Shown: in pieces, positions 14,834-22,320 of the stretch
Layout: the number at the start of each line of letters is the position of its first letter
Numbering within the stretch: position 1 is the stretch's first letter
From: CAXMQS01 sp036446035
Lineage (GTDB): Bacteria > Actinomycetota > Acidimicrobiia > Spongiisociales > JAOTWH01
Direction: 5' to 3'
DNA length: 26,600 nucleotides
Assembly: GCA_036446035.1 (NCBI GenBank)
Contig: JAZFSG010000113.1
Span: 1-26,600, forward strand
Notes under the pieces: generated by a model
The model's database searches: none
Told to the model about the DNA's origin: nothing
Seen by the model: only the letters and a program-made list of their open reading frames with translations
Translations under genes and position numbers: made by a program

Positions 14834-15030
14834 TGCTGGCTCACCAGGCTGGATGGGACGAGCTTCTGATCTTCCTAGTCCCGGTGCTTGCAGTGCTCTA
14901 CCTACTGCGGTGGGCAGAGAGGCGCTCTAGATCAGTTGATGTCCCCGAGGTAGACCCCGGTGGAGACACCGGCAGCGATATCGGGCAGCAGAGTGGCGAG
15001 GGCACCGGGGAAGACGCGGATCGCGCCTAG
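14833..15030 (+). CDS. small single-pass membrane protein
   Basis: The 65-residue product starts with a GTG that shares its first base with the TAG of the FedA-like gene, so it is translationally coupled. Residues 1-10 are LAHQAGWDE-like, 11-26 form one transmembrane helix, and RWAERRSR (26-33) is a positive cytoplasmic cap. The rest (about 36-65) is acidic and disordered (Gly, Asp, Glu, Gln). I recall similar short proteins with a QxGWDE start in actinobacterial genomes, but that is recollection, not a search result. The last 99 bases run through the 3' end of the Nudix gene on the other strand. The conserved-looking part lies before that overlap, so the tail may be a recent extension after loss of a stop codon. 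Confidence 0.6.
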   Translation: MLAHQAGWDELLIFLVPVLAVLYLLRWAERRSRSVDVPEVDPGGDTGSDIGQQSGEGTGEDADRA

Positions 15031-15411
15031 GTCTTCGATTCCGACCCACGCCACTTCCATCTGAAAGTCGTCGGCTCTGTGGCCAGCACCGAGTGAGCCC
15101 CCGGTAACGGTGCAGCGGAACATCAACTCCAGCGCATGCTCGTTGTGAAGCCGCTCTGACACCTCAGCCAGCTCGTGATGGGCGCCGATGTAGTCGCGAA
15201 CGAGCAACAGCTCGCCGACCTCAACCTCGAGGCCGGTCTCCTCGAGTACCTCGCGACGCACCGTTGCCTGCAGTGCTTCGCCGTGGCGCTGTCCACCGCC
15301 TGGCAACAGCCAGAACTCCTCCTTCTCCATTGCCGACTCGTGGTTGCGGGTCAGCAGCACGCGGCCGTCTTCGATGACTACGGCCTTGCCCGAGGGTCTG
15401 ATGGTTGACAC
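14932..15411 (-). CDS. Nudix hydrolase
   Basis: The 159-residue product has a complete Nudix box at 39-61 (Gx5Ex7REVxEExGL): G39, E45, R53, E54, E57, E58 and G60. It reads as a metal-dependent pyrophosphohydrolase that acts on a nucleoside diphosphate linked to another group; the substrate cannot be told. The N terminus (RPSGKAVVIEDGRVLLTRN) is the typical first strand pair. The histidine-rich part at 78-92 (HHE, HNEH) could help bind substrate. The start is GTG at 15411-15409, supported by TACGCT six bases upstream. Its 3' end overlaps the small membrane protein gene by 99 bases on the opposite strand. It diverges from the polymerase gene at 15466. Confidence 0.9.
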   Translation of the reverse strand: MSTIRPSGKAVVIEDGRVLLTRNHESAMEKEEFWLLPGGGQRHGEALQATVRREVLEETGLEVEVGELLLVRDYIGAHHELAEVSERLHNEHALELMFRCTVTGGSLGAGHRADDFQMEVAWVGIEDLGAIRVFPGALATLLPDIAAGVSTGVYLGDIN

Positions 15412-15417
15412 GACGGG

Positions 15418-15423
15418 AGCGTA
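15418..15423 (-). promoter_or_regulatory. leaderless -10 box of the Nudix gene
   Basis: TACGCT on the minus strand ends six bases before the GTG at 15411, with no Shine-Dalgarno between. Confidence 0.5.
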
Positions 15424-15465
15424 CCCACGCTCAATGCCGGGTGGCAGCGTGCCGACAACTCTGAG

Positions 15466-15488
15466 GTGACTAGTTCCCTCCTCGATCG
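15466..15488 (+). repeat. 5' coding sequence shared with the flippase gene (copy 1)
   Basis: Bases 15466-15488 match 18794-18816 at 19 of 23 positions without gaps. Both copies begin GTGACTAGT at the start codon and end GATCG. The peptides are MTSSLLDR and MTSPSLDR. Confidence 0.6.
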
Positions 15489-17265
15489 GCCGCGCCTTGA
15501 GGCGATAGTCAGTGGGCGACGCATCACGGCGGAGGGTGTCGCTTCTTTGGCCGTGGCTTTCGCCATGTGGCGTCTCGCCCGCACCTACGGCGGCGTAGAC
15601 ATTCGCGACGCCGTGGCAGCCCTTGCGCCAATGTTGGCGGCGATTCCGGCTGCGGCCATAGGCCTTTCGACACTCAACAGACGCGCCGGCCTCGTGGTCG
15701 CCGCCATTGGCCTCGGGATCGCGCTTAGCGCGGCGACAGCCTCGTACCGCGCCGACATGGTGGCCCCTGTGCTGGCCTACTCGGCGATGGTTATCACCGG
15801 TCTGGCGACGGTCGCCATCTGGCGCCGTCCCTGGGGCCCGAAAGCGATAGCGGCGATCGCCCTCGTGGTGGGTGTCCGTGTCTGGTGGGTTGGGCTGGAA
15901 GTGTGGTACGGAAGCTCATTGAGCGCTTCGTCCGTCGATCGCTGGATGGCGCTGCCCTGGCACAACCAGTCTGGCGTGCTGATGGCCGCCGTCGCCGTTG
16001 CCTTCGGCGTTGCCGCGACTGGCGAAGGGTGGCGCCTCGCCTTCGGGGCCATGTCCGGCTTGGCCGCAGCTGCCGTCGTGCTCTCCGGGTCACGTGGCAG
16101 CCTCATCGCTCTCGGCATCGGAATCGTCGCGGCGATCGTGGCGCAACCCCGGAGCTGGCGGCAGTGGGCGCTCATCGGCGCAGCTTCCGTCATGGCGCTC
16201 GCCGTGCTCACGCACCTTCCCGGCGCCGCCATGTCGGAAGGCGGAGACTCGCAGGCTGCCGTGGAGTCGTCTTCCGCCAGGGTCGCTCACTGGAAAGCAG
16301 CCGCCGCGATGTTCGTCGACAGCCCGCTCACCGGCAGCGGTGTCGGCTCGTATCGTCTGGCATCGGCGCGTTGGGCCGACGGCGCGGTCAACCCATCGTC
16401 GCATGCGCACAACGAATACATCGAGTTCTTCGCCGAAGGCGGTGTGACATTGGGTGTCCCCTTCGCTCTTGCTCTGATCGCTATCGCTATCGCCGCCATC
16501 ACGGCGTTGCGGCGTCCCCAGGCCGGTCTGCGGTCGCGGGTCGTGGTAGGCGCCGCCGCGGTTTGGCTAACCCTGGCGGTCCATGCCGGTGCCGATTTCG
16601 ACTGGTTGTTCCCCATTCTGGCGATGGCTTTCGCCATCGCGGCCGGGGTAGTAGTTGGCTCCGGGGAGCCGCGCCAGGGCCCCCGCTGGATGGTGGTCCC
16701 GGTTGCCGCTCTATTGGTCATCGGGCTTGGCGCCGGATACCTCGAGGGCCGGCCCGGCATCGGCGGCGTGGTGCACCCCGCCTGGAACCTCGGCGGGGCG
16801 TCATCGATCGCCGAGCGGGCCATTGACGCCGGCGACTATGAACGAGCCCACAGCATCATCGACCGTGCCGAGGCTTGGAATCCCGGTGATCCCGGTCTGC
16901 GGATGCTCGATGCCGTTGTTGGCCTCAGGACCGGGACCGGAGATGCAGGTGATGTGGTGATCGCCGCCGAACGAGCCGGATTCAGGGTTCGCCTCGACGC
17001 CGCCACTCAGTTGTCGGCGGCGGGCCACTTCGAGGAGGCTCAGGGTGTCGTGGCGAGGACCATCGAGCGCTTCGACGACTACCCGGGGTGGAACCTAGGC
17101 GGTGCCGCGGCAGTTGCCTATCGCCTACACGTCGACCTGGCCGGTCGCATCGATGGATGCGAGGGGGCACGGTTGGCGGCCGACGAGGCGACGTCTTCCC
17201 CGTTGGCGATGGCGATGGGAACCGAGAGCTACACCGCTCAAGCAGCGTTTCTCTGCGGTCAGTAG
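15466..17265 (+). CDS. O-antigen polymerase/ligase (Wzy_C) family membrane protein with C-terminal helical repeats
   Basis: The 599-residue product has about 11-12 transmembrane helices between 25 and 425. The family hallmarks are SGSRGS (207-212), with Arg210 at a helix end, and SHAHNEYIEFFAEGG (312-326) in the large periplasmic loop before another helix; its HN motif is the proposed catalytic region in WaaL/Wzy proteins. Such proteins polymerise or transfer lipid-linked glycans outside the membrane. Residues 440-599 are a soluble extracytoplasmic tail with TPR-like helices (AIDAGDYERAHSIIDRAEAW). It contains two WNLGGA starts, at 440-445 and 542-547, each opening a helical pair. The GTG start has only a weak purine tract next to it. 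The first 23 bases closely match those of the flippase gene. The 3' end overlaps the convergent transferase gene by 7 bases. Confidence 0.88.
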   Translation: MTSSLLDRPRLEAIVSGRRITAEGVASLAVAFAMWRLARTYGGVDIRDAVAALAPMLAAIPAAAIGLSTLNRRAGLVVAAIGLGIALSAATASYRADMVAPVLAYSAMVITGLATVAIWRRPWGPKAIAAIALVVGVRVWWVGLEVWYGSSLSASSVDRWMALPWHNQSGVLMAAVAVAFGVAATGEGWRLAFGAMSGLAAAAVVLSGSRGSLIALGIGIVAAIVAQPRSWRQWALIGAASVMALAVLTHLPGAAMSEGGDSQAAVESSSARVAHWKAAAAMFVDSPLTGSGVGSYRLASARWADGAVNPSSHAHNEYIEFFAEGGVTLGVPFALALIAIAIAAITALRRPQAGLRSRVVVGAAAVWLTLAVHAGADFDWLFPILAMAFAIAAGVVVGSGEPRQGPRWMVVPVAALLVIGLGAGYLEGRPGIGGVVHPAWNLGGASSIAERAIDAGDYERAHSIIDRAEAWNPGDPGLRMLDAVVGLRTGTGDAGDVVIAAERAGFRVRLDAATQLSAAGHFEEAQGVVARTIERFDDYPGWNLGGAAAVAYRLHVDLAGRIDGCEGARLAADEATSSPLAMAMGTESYTAQAAFLCGQ

Positions 17266-18737
17266 GCACCGTCCCGGCCGAGGACGGCGCGGGCCGTTCG
17301 CAGGGCGATGGCCATGTCGAGGCCGACGGACCAGTTCTCGATGTAGAAGATGTCGAGCCTGGCGGCCTCATCGAAATCGACGTTGGACCGGCCGGACACT
17401 TGCCAGAGGCCGGTGATACCGGGGCGCACCCGAAGACGACGCAGATGCCAGTCCTCGTAACGGGCGACTTCGGCAGGGAGCGGTGGCCTTGGTCCAACGA
17501 GTGACATGTCTCCTCGCAAGACGTTCCATAGCTGTGGGAGCTCGTCGATCGACCACTTCCGCAGAGTCTTACCGACGGCGGTGACCCTCGGGTCCCGCCT
17601 GATCTTGAAGAAGTGATGCCCTGCCTCGTTCAACTGCACGACTTCACCCAGGCGGTCCTCGGCGCCATTCGTCATCGTCCGGAACTTCAGGATCGTGAAC
17701 GGTCGCTGATCCTTCCCGATCCGACGTTGTCTGAAGATGGTCGGTCCCGCTGAGTCGAAGCGCACGGTCATGGCAGCGATAATCATCACCGGCCACGTGA
17801 TAGCCATGAGCAGCAGCGCGCCGACGACGTCGAGGGCTCTCTTGGCGAAGGCGCGGAAGCCCTCGATCCGAATCTGCTTCACCTGGAGGAGGGGCACGTT
17901 GCCAATCGATTCGACCGTCAAGCGACGAGTTACCACCTCGAAGAGCGATGGTGCGATCGCCAGGTCGATGTCGGAGCCTTCGAGCCCAACGGCCAGCCGT
18001 CGCAAGGTTCCCGGTTCGACCGCCGACGGTGCCACAACGACCAACCCTGCGCCGTGGTGGTGGGCGACCGCAACGGCGTCCTCTTGGATCGGCCCGATCA
18101 CCGAGAGGTCGCCTAGGACCTTCCAGCCAATGGGATGGCGGTCGTCGAGGAATCCGGCTACCTCGTAGCCCGATTCACCGTCTTGGCGCATGGCATCGGC
18201 CACCGCGATGGACTCCTCGTTGACTCCGACGATGAGCGTCCGCTGCACGCCTTCGCCGCGGCTCCAGCTGCGTCGAAGAGATGCGCGGGTCACCGTCCGC
18301 GCGATGACGCCGCCGACAACGACACAGAGGAAGAGGATCAGGGCGTAGACCCGGGACAATTGGAGATTGGCGGCGAAGGAGAGGAAGCCAAGGGCGATCA
18401 TCGACATAGACGCCCCGCTGAGAAAGCGGCGAATCCCGGCGACTCCTGAAGCGAGGTGATATGGCGAATAGGCACCGGCTGCGTAGAGAACCGTCAGCCA
18501 CAGGGGAATGACGCCGATGGCCGTTGGGATCTCGTTGTTGAGCGGTTCGAGCACGCCAGATGAGCCGACTGCAGTTCGCAGCCAGTAGGCAACCAGGCTG
18601 GCACCTGCGACAACGAGGGCGTCGGCGATCAAGAGGCGACGGGCCACGACGCGGCGGCGGAGCACCGGTGTTACCAGTGGAGCTGGCCTTACGGCCTGGA
18701 TTGCTTGCACCTCCGAGTTATCGGCTTCTTTGGCCAC
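17259..18737 (-). CDS. polyprenyl-phosphate sugar-1-phosphate transferase (WbaP/WcaJ type)
   Basis: This 492-residue enzyme starts polysaccharide synthesis by moving a sugar-1-phosphate from a nucleotide sugar onto undecaprenyl phosphate. It has four N-terminal helices (about 35-55, 73-90, 108-126, 130-148) and a Rossmann CoA_binding_3-like domain at about 165-250 (TLIVGVNEES). A re-entrant helix lies at about 300-325. The bacterial sugar transferase domain to the end has KFRTM (351-355), RDPRVTAVGKTLRKWSIDEL (381-400), LRGDMSLVGPRP (407-418) and RPGITGLWQVSGR (438-450). All parts of the full-length family are present. It starts with GTG 18737-18735; AGGG about ten bases upstream is a weak ribosome site. 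It diverges from the flippase and converges on the polymerase, so it lies within the locus on the opposite strand. Confidence 0.95.
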   Translation of the reverse strand: MAKEADNSEVQAIQAVRPAPLVTPVLRRRVVARRLLIADALVVAGASLVAYWLRTAVGSSGVLEPLNNEIPTAIGVIPLWLTVLYAAGAYSPYHLASGVAGIRRFLSGASMSMIALGFLSFAANLQLSRVYALILFLCVVVGGVIARTVTRASLRRSWSRGEGVQRTLIVGVNEESIAVADAMRQDGESGYEVAGFLDDRHPIGWKVLGDLSVIGPIQEDAVAVAHHHGAGLVVVAPSAVEPGTLRRLAVGLEGSDIDLAIAPSLFEVVTRRLTVESIGNVPLLQVKQIRIEGFRAFAKRALDVVGALLLMAITWPVMIIAAMTVRFDSAGPTIFRQRRIGKDQRPFTILKFRTMTNGAEDRLGEVVQLNEAGHHFFKIRRDPRVTAVGKTLRKWSIDELPQLWNVLRGDMSLVGPRPPLPAEVARYEDWHLRRLRVRPGITGLWQVSGRSNVDFDEAARLDIFYIENWSVGLDMAIALRTARAVLGRDGAY

Positions 18738-18739
18738 CC

Positions 18740-18790
18740 CTTGAAGCCCTCAGAAGCCTTCAAGTCAGGGCCGTAATGGGCCGTTGAAGG
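18740..18790. repeat. three TTGAAG/CTTCAA hexamers in the divergent transferase-flippase promoter region
   Basis: In the 56-base gap are TTGAAG (18741-18746), its inverse CTTCAA (18759-18764 by overlap with CTTCAAG at 18758) and TTGAAGG (18784-18790). The first two form CTTGAAG-N11-CTTCAAG. The last two form CCTTCAA-N20-TTGAAGG. The third copy also supplies the GAAGG that may be the flippase ribosome site. It could be an operator or RNA structure; no TAnnnT box is seen here. Confidence 0.45.
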
Positions 18791-18793
18791 TAT

Positions 18794-18816
18794 GTGACTA
18801 GTCCCTCCCTAGATCG
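18794..18816 (+). repeat. 5' coding sequence shared with the polymerase gene (copy 2)
   Basis: This copy matches 15466-15488 at 19 of 23 bases, aligned from the GTG start codon in the same frame. The stretch upstream of each start is not similar. Confidence 0.6.
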
Positions 18817-20272
18817 CGTCGACAACGCCCGTGCCGTCTTCGGTGGAGGCACCCAGGCCCTCGTTCGCATCGCCGGCCTTGCCAGCGTCGGCATAACGGC
18901 TCCGTTGCTAGTTCGGCACCTGGGGCCAGCTTCCTACGGTCGCTTCGCCGTCGCGCTAACTGTGGCGTTCGTGGTGGCAACCGTTGCCGACCTTGGCCTG
19001 CCCCTTCTCGTTTCGCGCGACTGGCAGCGACTGGATGACGCTTCTCGCGGGAACTGGCTGGGCCAATACTGGTCGCTGCGGGTGTGGTCGAGCGCGATTG
19101 CCCTGTTGCTCGCCGTTGCCGTGGTACTTGGGCTCCAGGTCGATGGTGAGATGCAAAGGGCGCTGGTAGTCGCCCTGTTCGGGGTGCCGGTCGTCTTGTT
19201 GCTGAACTCGTTCGGCGCCCTCTTTCTAGCCAGCTTCGACCCGTGGCCGGGTGTTTGGAGCGAGGTCATGTCGAGGCTGACCTGGATGGGAGGATTGATC
19301 ATCGCCATCGGACGCGACGCCTCAATGGTGGGGACGCTTTCGGTGCTGGTCGCCTCCCAGGCCGTTGGTCTTGGGTTCATGCTCCTTCCTGCTCTGCGCC
19401 GCGGCCTCTTTCCGAAGCCCCGGCTGGGGCTGCTCAGTAGAGACATGGCGCGCCGGGCGGCACCCCTCGCCTTGATCCCGGTGCTCGGCGTCGTCTATGC
19501 CCGAGCGGACACGCTGGTCATGGCTGCCTTGACGACCGATGCCGAGACGGGCGTCTATGGGGCGTTGTGGAAGCTGGTCGAGGTCCTGATCAGTTTGGCA
19601 GTCATCGGAGCGGGCCTGCTGCTCCCATTGCTGAGCAGAACAGAAGATCAAGGGCAGCGCCGCACCCACTATGTGCGAGCGACTCGCCTCCTGATGACGG
19701 TCTTGATCCCAGCTGCGGTCGTCGTGGCGATCTCGTCGCATGACATCCTCGACTGGTTCGGCGGCACGGGCTTCTTCGTTGGCGTCGACAGCCCTTGGGG
19801 TGTCGCCAGCCCGAGCGTGGCGCTTGTCGTGCTGATGGCGGCAACAGTCCTCATGGGCTTCGGCGTCGTCAACGCGTCGGTCATGGTGGCGACACACAGA
19901 CAGCGGGCGCTTCTTCGACAGTCCGTTTTGGTGGCGGTCCTCAACCTCGCGGCGGCGTGGTACCTGATAGGCAGGGTCTCGTTCCTCGGGGCGGCGCTGG
20001 CTGTCCTGGCGACCGAGACCTTCTCGATTGTCCATTCGATGTTCATAGTGAGGCGTGTCATCGGTCGTCTGCCACTCGCGGAGGTGCTGACGTGGCCACT
20101 GGCCATCGGCGCCTTGGTCCTGGTGATGATGCTGGCCGCCAGCGGCCTCCCTGCTGTGCCTCGGCTCCTCATTGGCATTGCTGCAGCCACTGTTGGCGCG
20201 GTCCTGAGCCCGTCTCGGGTGGATGTGGTCGATGCGCTGCGGTCTCGCGAAGCGGTTGGGACTGCATCGTGA
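18794..20272 (+). CDS. Wzx-type polysaccharide flippase
   Basis: The 492-residue polytopic protein has 12-14 hydrophobic segments over its whole length. The N terminus (GGGTQALVRIAGLASVGITA) and the LVRHLGPASYGRFAVALT stretch (40-57) are typical of the MOP superfamily of polysaccharide flippases. It would turn undecaprenyl-linked repeat units across the membrane for the polymerase at 15466. The start is GTG 18794 with GAAGG four bases before it; an overlapping ATG at 18792 is out of frame. Its TGA overlaps the GTG of the next gene (GTGA at 20269-20272), which couples them. The first 23 bases resemble those of the polymerase gene. Confidence 0.92.
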   Translation: MTSPSLDRVDNARAVFGGGTQALVRIAGLASVGITAPLLVRHLGPASYGRFAVALTVAFVVATVADLGLPLLVSRDWQRLDDASRGNWLGQYWSLRVWSSAIALLLAVAVVLGLQVDGEMQRALVVALFGVPVVLLLNSFGALFLASFDPWPGVWSEVMSRLTWMGGLIIAIGRDASMVGTLSVLVASQAVGLGFMLLPALRRGLFPKPRLGLLSRDMARRAAPLALIPVLGVVYARADTLVMAALTTDAETGVYGALWKLVEVLISLAVIGAGLLLPLLSRTEDQGQRRTHYVRATRLLMTVLIPAAVVVAISSHDILDWFGGTGFFVGVDSPWGVASPSVALVVLMAATVLMGFGVVNASVMVATHRQRALLRQSVLVAVLNLAAAWYLIGRVSFLGAALAVLATETFSIVHSMFIVRRVIGRLPLAEVLTWPLAIGALVLVMMLAASGLPAVPRLLIGIAAATVGAVLSPSRVDVVDALRSREAVGTAS

Positions 20273-22320
20273 AGAGGGTTGTGATCGTCACCGTGACCTA
20301 TGGCGACCGTCGCTCCGAGTTGGCCGCCATGCTCGATGCGGTCGACAGGCTCGCCGGTGGCGACGCCATCGTCGCAACGGTTGTCGTCGACAACGGTGCC
20401 GCCGCCGCGACCAGGTCGATGCTGGCCGGGCGTGAGGTCGAGGTCGTGTCGCTTGGCTCCAATCGCGGCTCTGCCATCGGATTCGGAGCGGGAATCGCTC
20501 GCGGTCTCGAGATCGATGCCGACTACATGTGGCTGCTGGACGATGACAACTGCCCCGAACCGTCCGCGCTTACCGAGCTGCTGGCCGCCGCTGAGACCTA
20601 CGGCGCGTCGAGTGCTTTCCAGTGCATGCGACCGAGTTATGAGCCGTTGCGGCGCTTGGCGGCAGGGACGCATCCCCAGGACGTGTTCGGACATCCCAAC
20701 GGCTTCCTTGGAGAGTCGCTCCGCCATCGCCTCGGGGCTGCCAGAAGGCTGCCTCGCCAGACCGACGATGCGCCCCAGATGCCGTGGGCGATGTTCGGAG
20801 GATTCTTCGCCCCGGTCGAAGCCTTCGCTGCCGCAGGGGAGCCGCGCCGCGACTACGTCATCTACGCCGATGACAGCGAGTACACCCATCGCATCTCTGC
20901 AGCGGGGTGGCGTCTTCGTTTGCTGCCGAAGGCGGTCGTCGAGGATGTGGATGAGGCCTGGTGGGAGGTTGCAGGCGAGCGCCGCGGGGTCACCTCGGCC
21001 GTGACGCCACGGGTGCAGCTGGCGGAGGAACGGCGGCGTATGTACTACACGGTCCGCAACAGCGTTCACTTCGAGAGAAGCCAGCGGGTCACCAATCGTT
21101 TCGAGTACGCGGTCAACATGGTCGCCAAACACCTCGTCATGACGGTGGTTTGCTGTCTATCTGCCGCCAAGACGCGCCGTCTCACCCCGCTGCGCAACCT
21201 GGTGGTGTACCTGCGGGCGTCCTGGCACGGCTTCGCTGGCCGCTTGGGCATTCTGCCGCTCGATGCCGGAGTCGACGCCCAGCTGAGCCCGTTGCCGGCT
21301 GGGCCGGCAGATCCCTCGGTGGCAGTCGTCACCGTGACCTACGGAGATCGCGGGTCCTACCTCATGGAGGTGTTGGCGGCACTGCAGAGCATCGACGATG
21401 CCGACCGTATCGAGGCCATCATCGTCGTCGACAACGGCGCCTCCGCCGACACCCGAAGGCTGTTGGCCGCCCACACAGACGACAGGGTGGCTGTTGTCGA
21501 GAGGCCGGAGAACTCCGGTTCCGCTGAGGGATACGCCGCCGGCATTGCTCGCGCCACCACCGAAGACGTCGATTTCGTGTGGCTGCTCGACGACGACAAT
21601 CGGCCCGAGCAGCGGGCGCTGGCAGAACTGGTCAACCATGCGGTTCGCAAGGACGGCGATGTGGCGCTGCAGAGCCTGCGCCCCTCTTACGATCGGGTGG
21701 CGAGGTTCGCCTCGAGTGGCGGTGGCATGCCTGTCTACGAAGCGCCCGACACCTTCGGCTCATACCTGCGGCGCTTGCTCGGCCGCCTCGGCTTGTCAAC
21801 GAGGCGAGGCGGATCGCGGGAGCTCCCCTTCGCAACCTTCGGTGGCTTCTTCGCATCGCGAGCCGCGTTCATGGCTGCGGGACTGCCGCGGGCCGATTTC
21901 GTGATGTACGCCGACGACACCGAGTACACCCATCGCTTCCCGAAGAACGGGACTCCGATACATCTGGTACCGGAGAGCGTCGTGATCGATATCGACACGG
22001 CATGGTGGCGGGCTCGTGAGGGCTCCGTCTCGCCGATCCCTCATCTGTCGGTGAAGGAACCCGAGGACCTGCGCCGGATGTACTACACCATTCGCAACAG
22101 CGTCTACTTCGAATCGACCGAGCGCGTCTCGAATCGACTTCGCTACCGGATGATCCTCGCTTCGAAGCACGTTGCGCTTGGCTCCATGACGCTCCTGGCG
22201 TGCGTCCGCCATCGCACTCTGCAGCCCTTCAGGGCGTTTAGGACATACCTACAGGCGACCGCCGACGGACTCGCCGGGCGGCTCGGCCAGTGGAACTCGG
22301 CCGAGGAGCGCCTCTCGTGA
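20269..22320 (+). CDS. fusion of two tandem GT2 glycosyltransferases
   Basis: The 683-residue product is two homologous family-2 glycosyltransferases joined by a 25-residue linker (about 328-351). Each unit has, in the same order: TVTYGDR (8-14; 355-361), VVDNGA (39-44; 386-391), the metal-binding WLLDDDN (88-94; 438-444) and a C/S-x-RPSY motif (about 119-124; 469-474). FGGFF (176-180; 524-528), the catalytic-base segment YADDxEYTHR (199-208; 547-556), RRMYYTxRNSV (256-266; 602-612) and a closing AGRLG follow. The offset is about 347 residues. Both active sites look complete, so the protein could add two sugars in turn. YADDxEYTxR is reminiscent of galactofuranosyl and rhamnosyl transferases. 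GTG 20269 overlaps the flippase stop; the next gene is joined the same way. Confidence 0.9.
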   Translation: MKRVVIVTVTYGDRRSELAAMLDAVDRLAGGDAIVATVVVDNGAAAATRSMLAGREVEVVSLGSNRGSAIGFGAGIARGLEIDADYMWLLDDDNCPEPSALTELLAAAETYGASSAFQCMRPSYEPLRRLAAGTHPQDVFGHPNGFLGESLRHRLGAARRLPRQTDDAPQMPWAMFGGFFAPVEAFAAAGEPRRDYVIYADDSEYTHRISAAGWRLRLLPKAVVEDVDEAWWEVAGERRGVTSAVTPRVQLAEERRRMYYTVRNSVHFERSQRVTNRFEYAVNMVAKHLVMTVVCCLSAAKTRRLTPLRNLVVYLRASWHGFAGRLGILPLDAGVDAQLSPLPAGPADPSVAVVTVTYGDRGSYLMEVLAALQSIDDADRIEAIIVVDNGASADTRRLLAAHTDDRVAVVERPENSGSAEGYAAGIARATTEDVDFVWLLDDDNRPEQRALAELVNHAVRKDGDVALQSLRPSYDRVARFASSGGGMPVYEAPDTFGSYLRRLLGRLGLSTRRGGSRELPFATFGGFFASRAAFMAAGLPRADFVMYADDTEYTHRFPKNGTPIHLVPESVVIDIDTAWWRAREGSVSPIPHLSVKEPEDLRRMYYTIRNSVYFESTERVSNRLRYRMILASKHVALGSMTLLACVRHRTLQPFRAFRTYLQATADGLAGRLGQWNSAEERLS

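Noticed and set aside
15885..16826. 313-codon Arg-rich open frame within the polymerase gene
   Set aside because: It is a +1 shadow of a GC-rich membrane-protein gene, with excess Arg and no hydrophobic pattern.
19669..21132. 487-codon open frame on the minus strand
   Set aside because: It is antisense to the flippase and GT2 fusion genes, whose motifs are complete. The translation is low-complexity Arg/Ala/Thr-rich.
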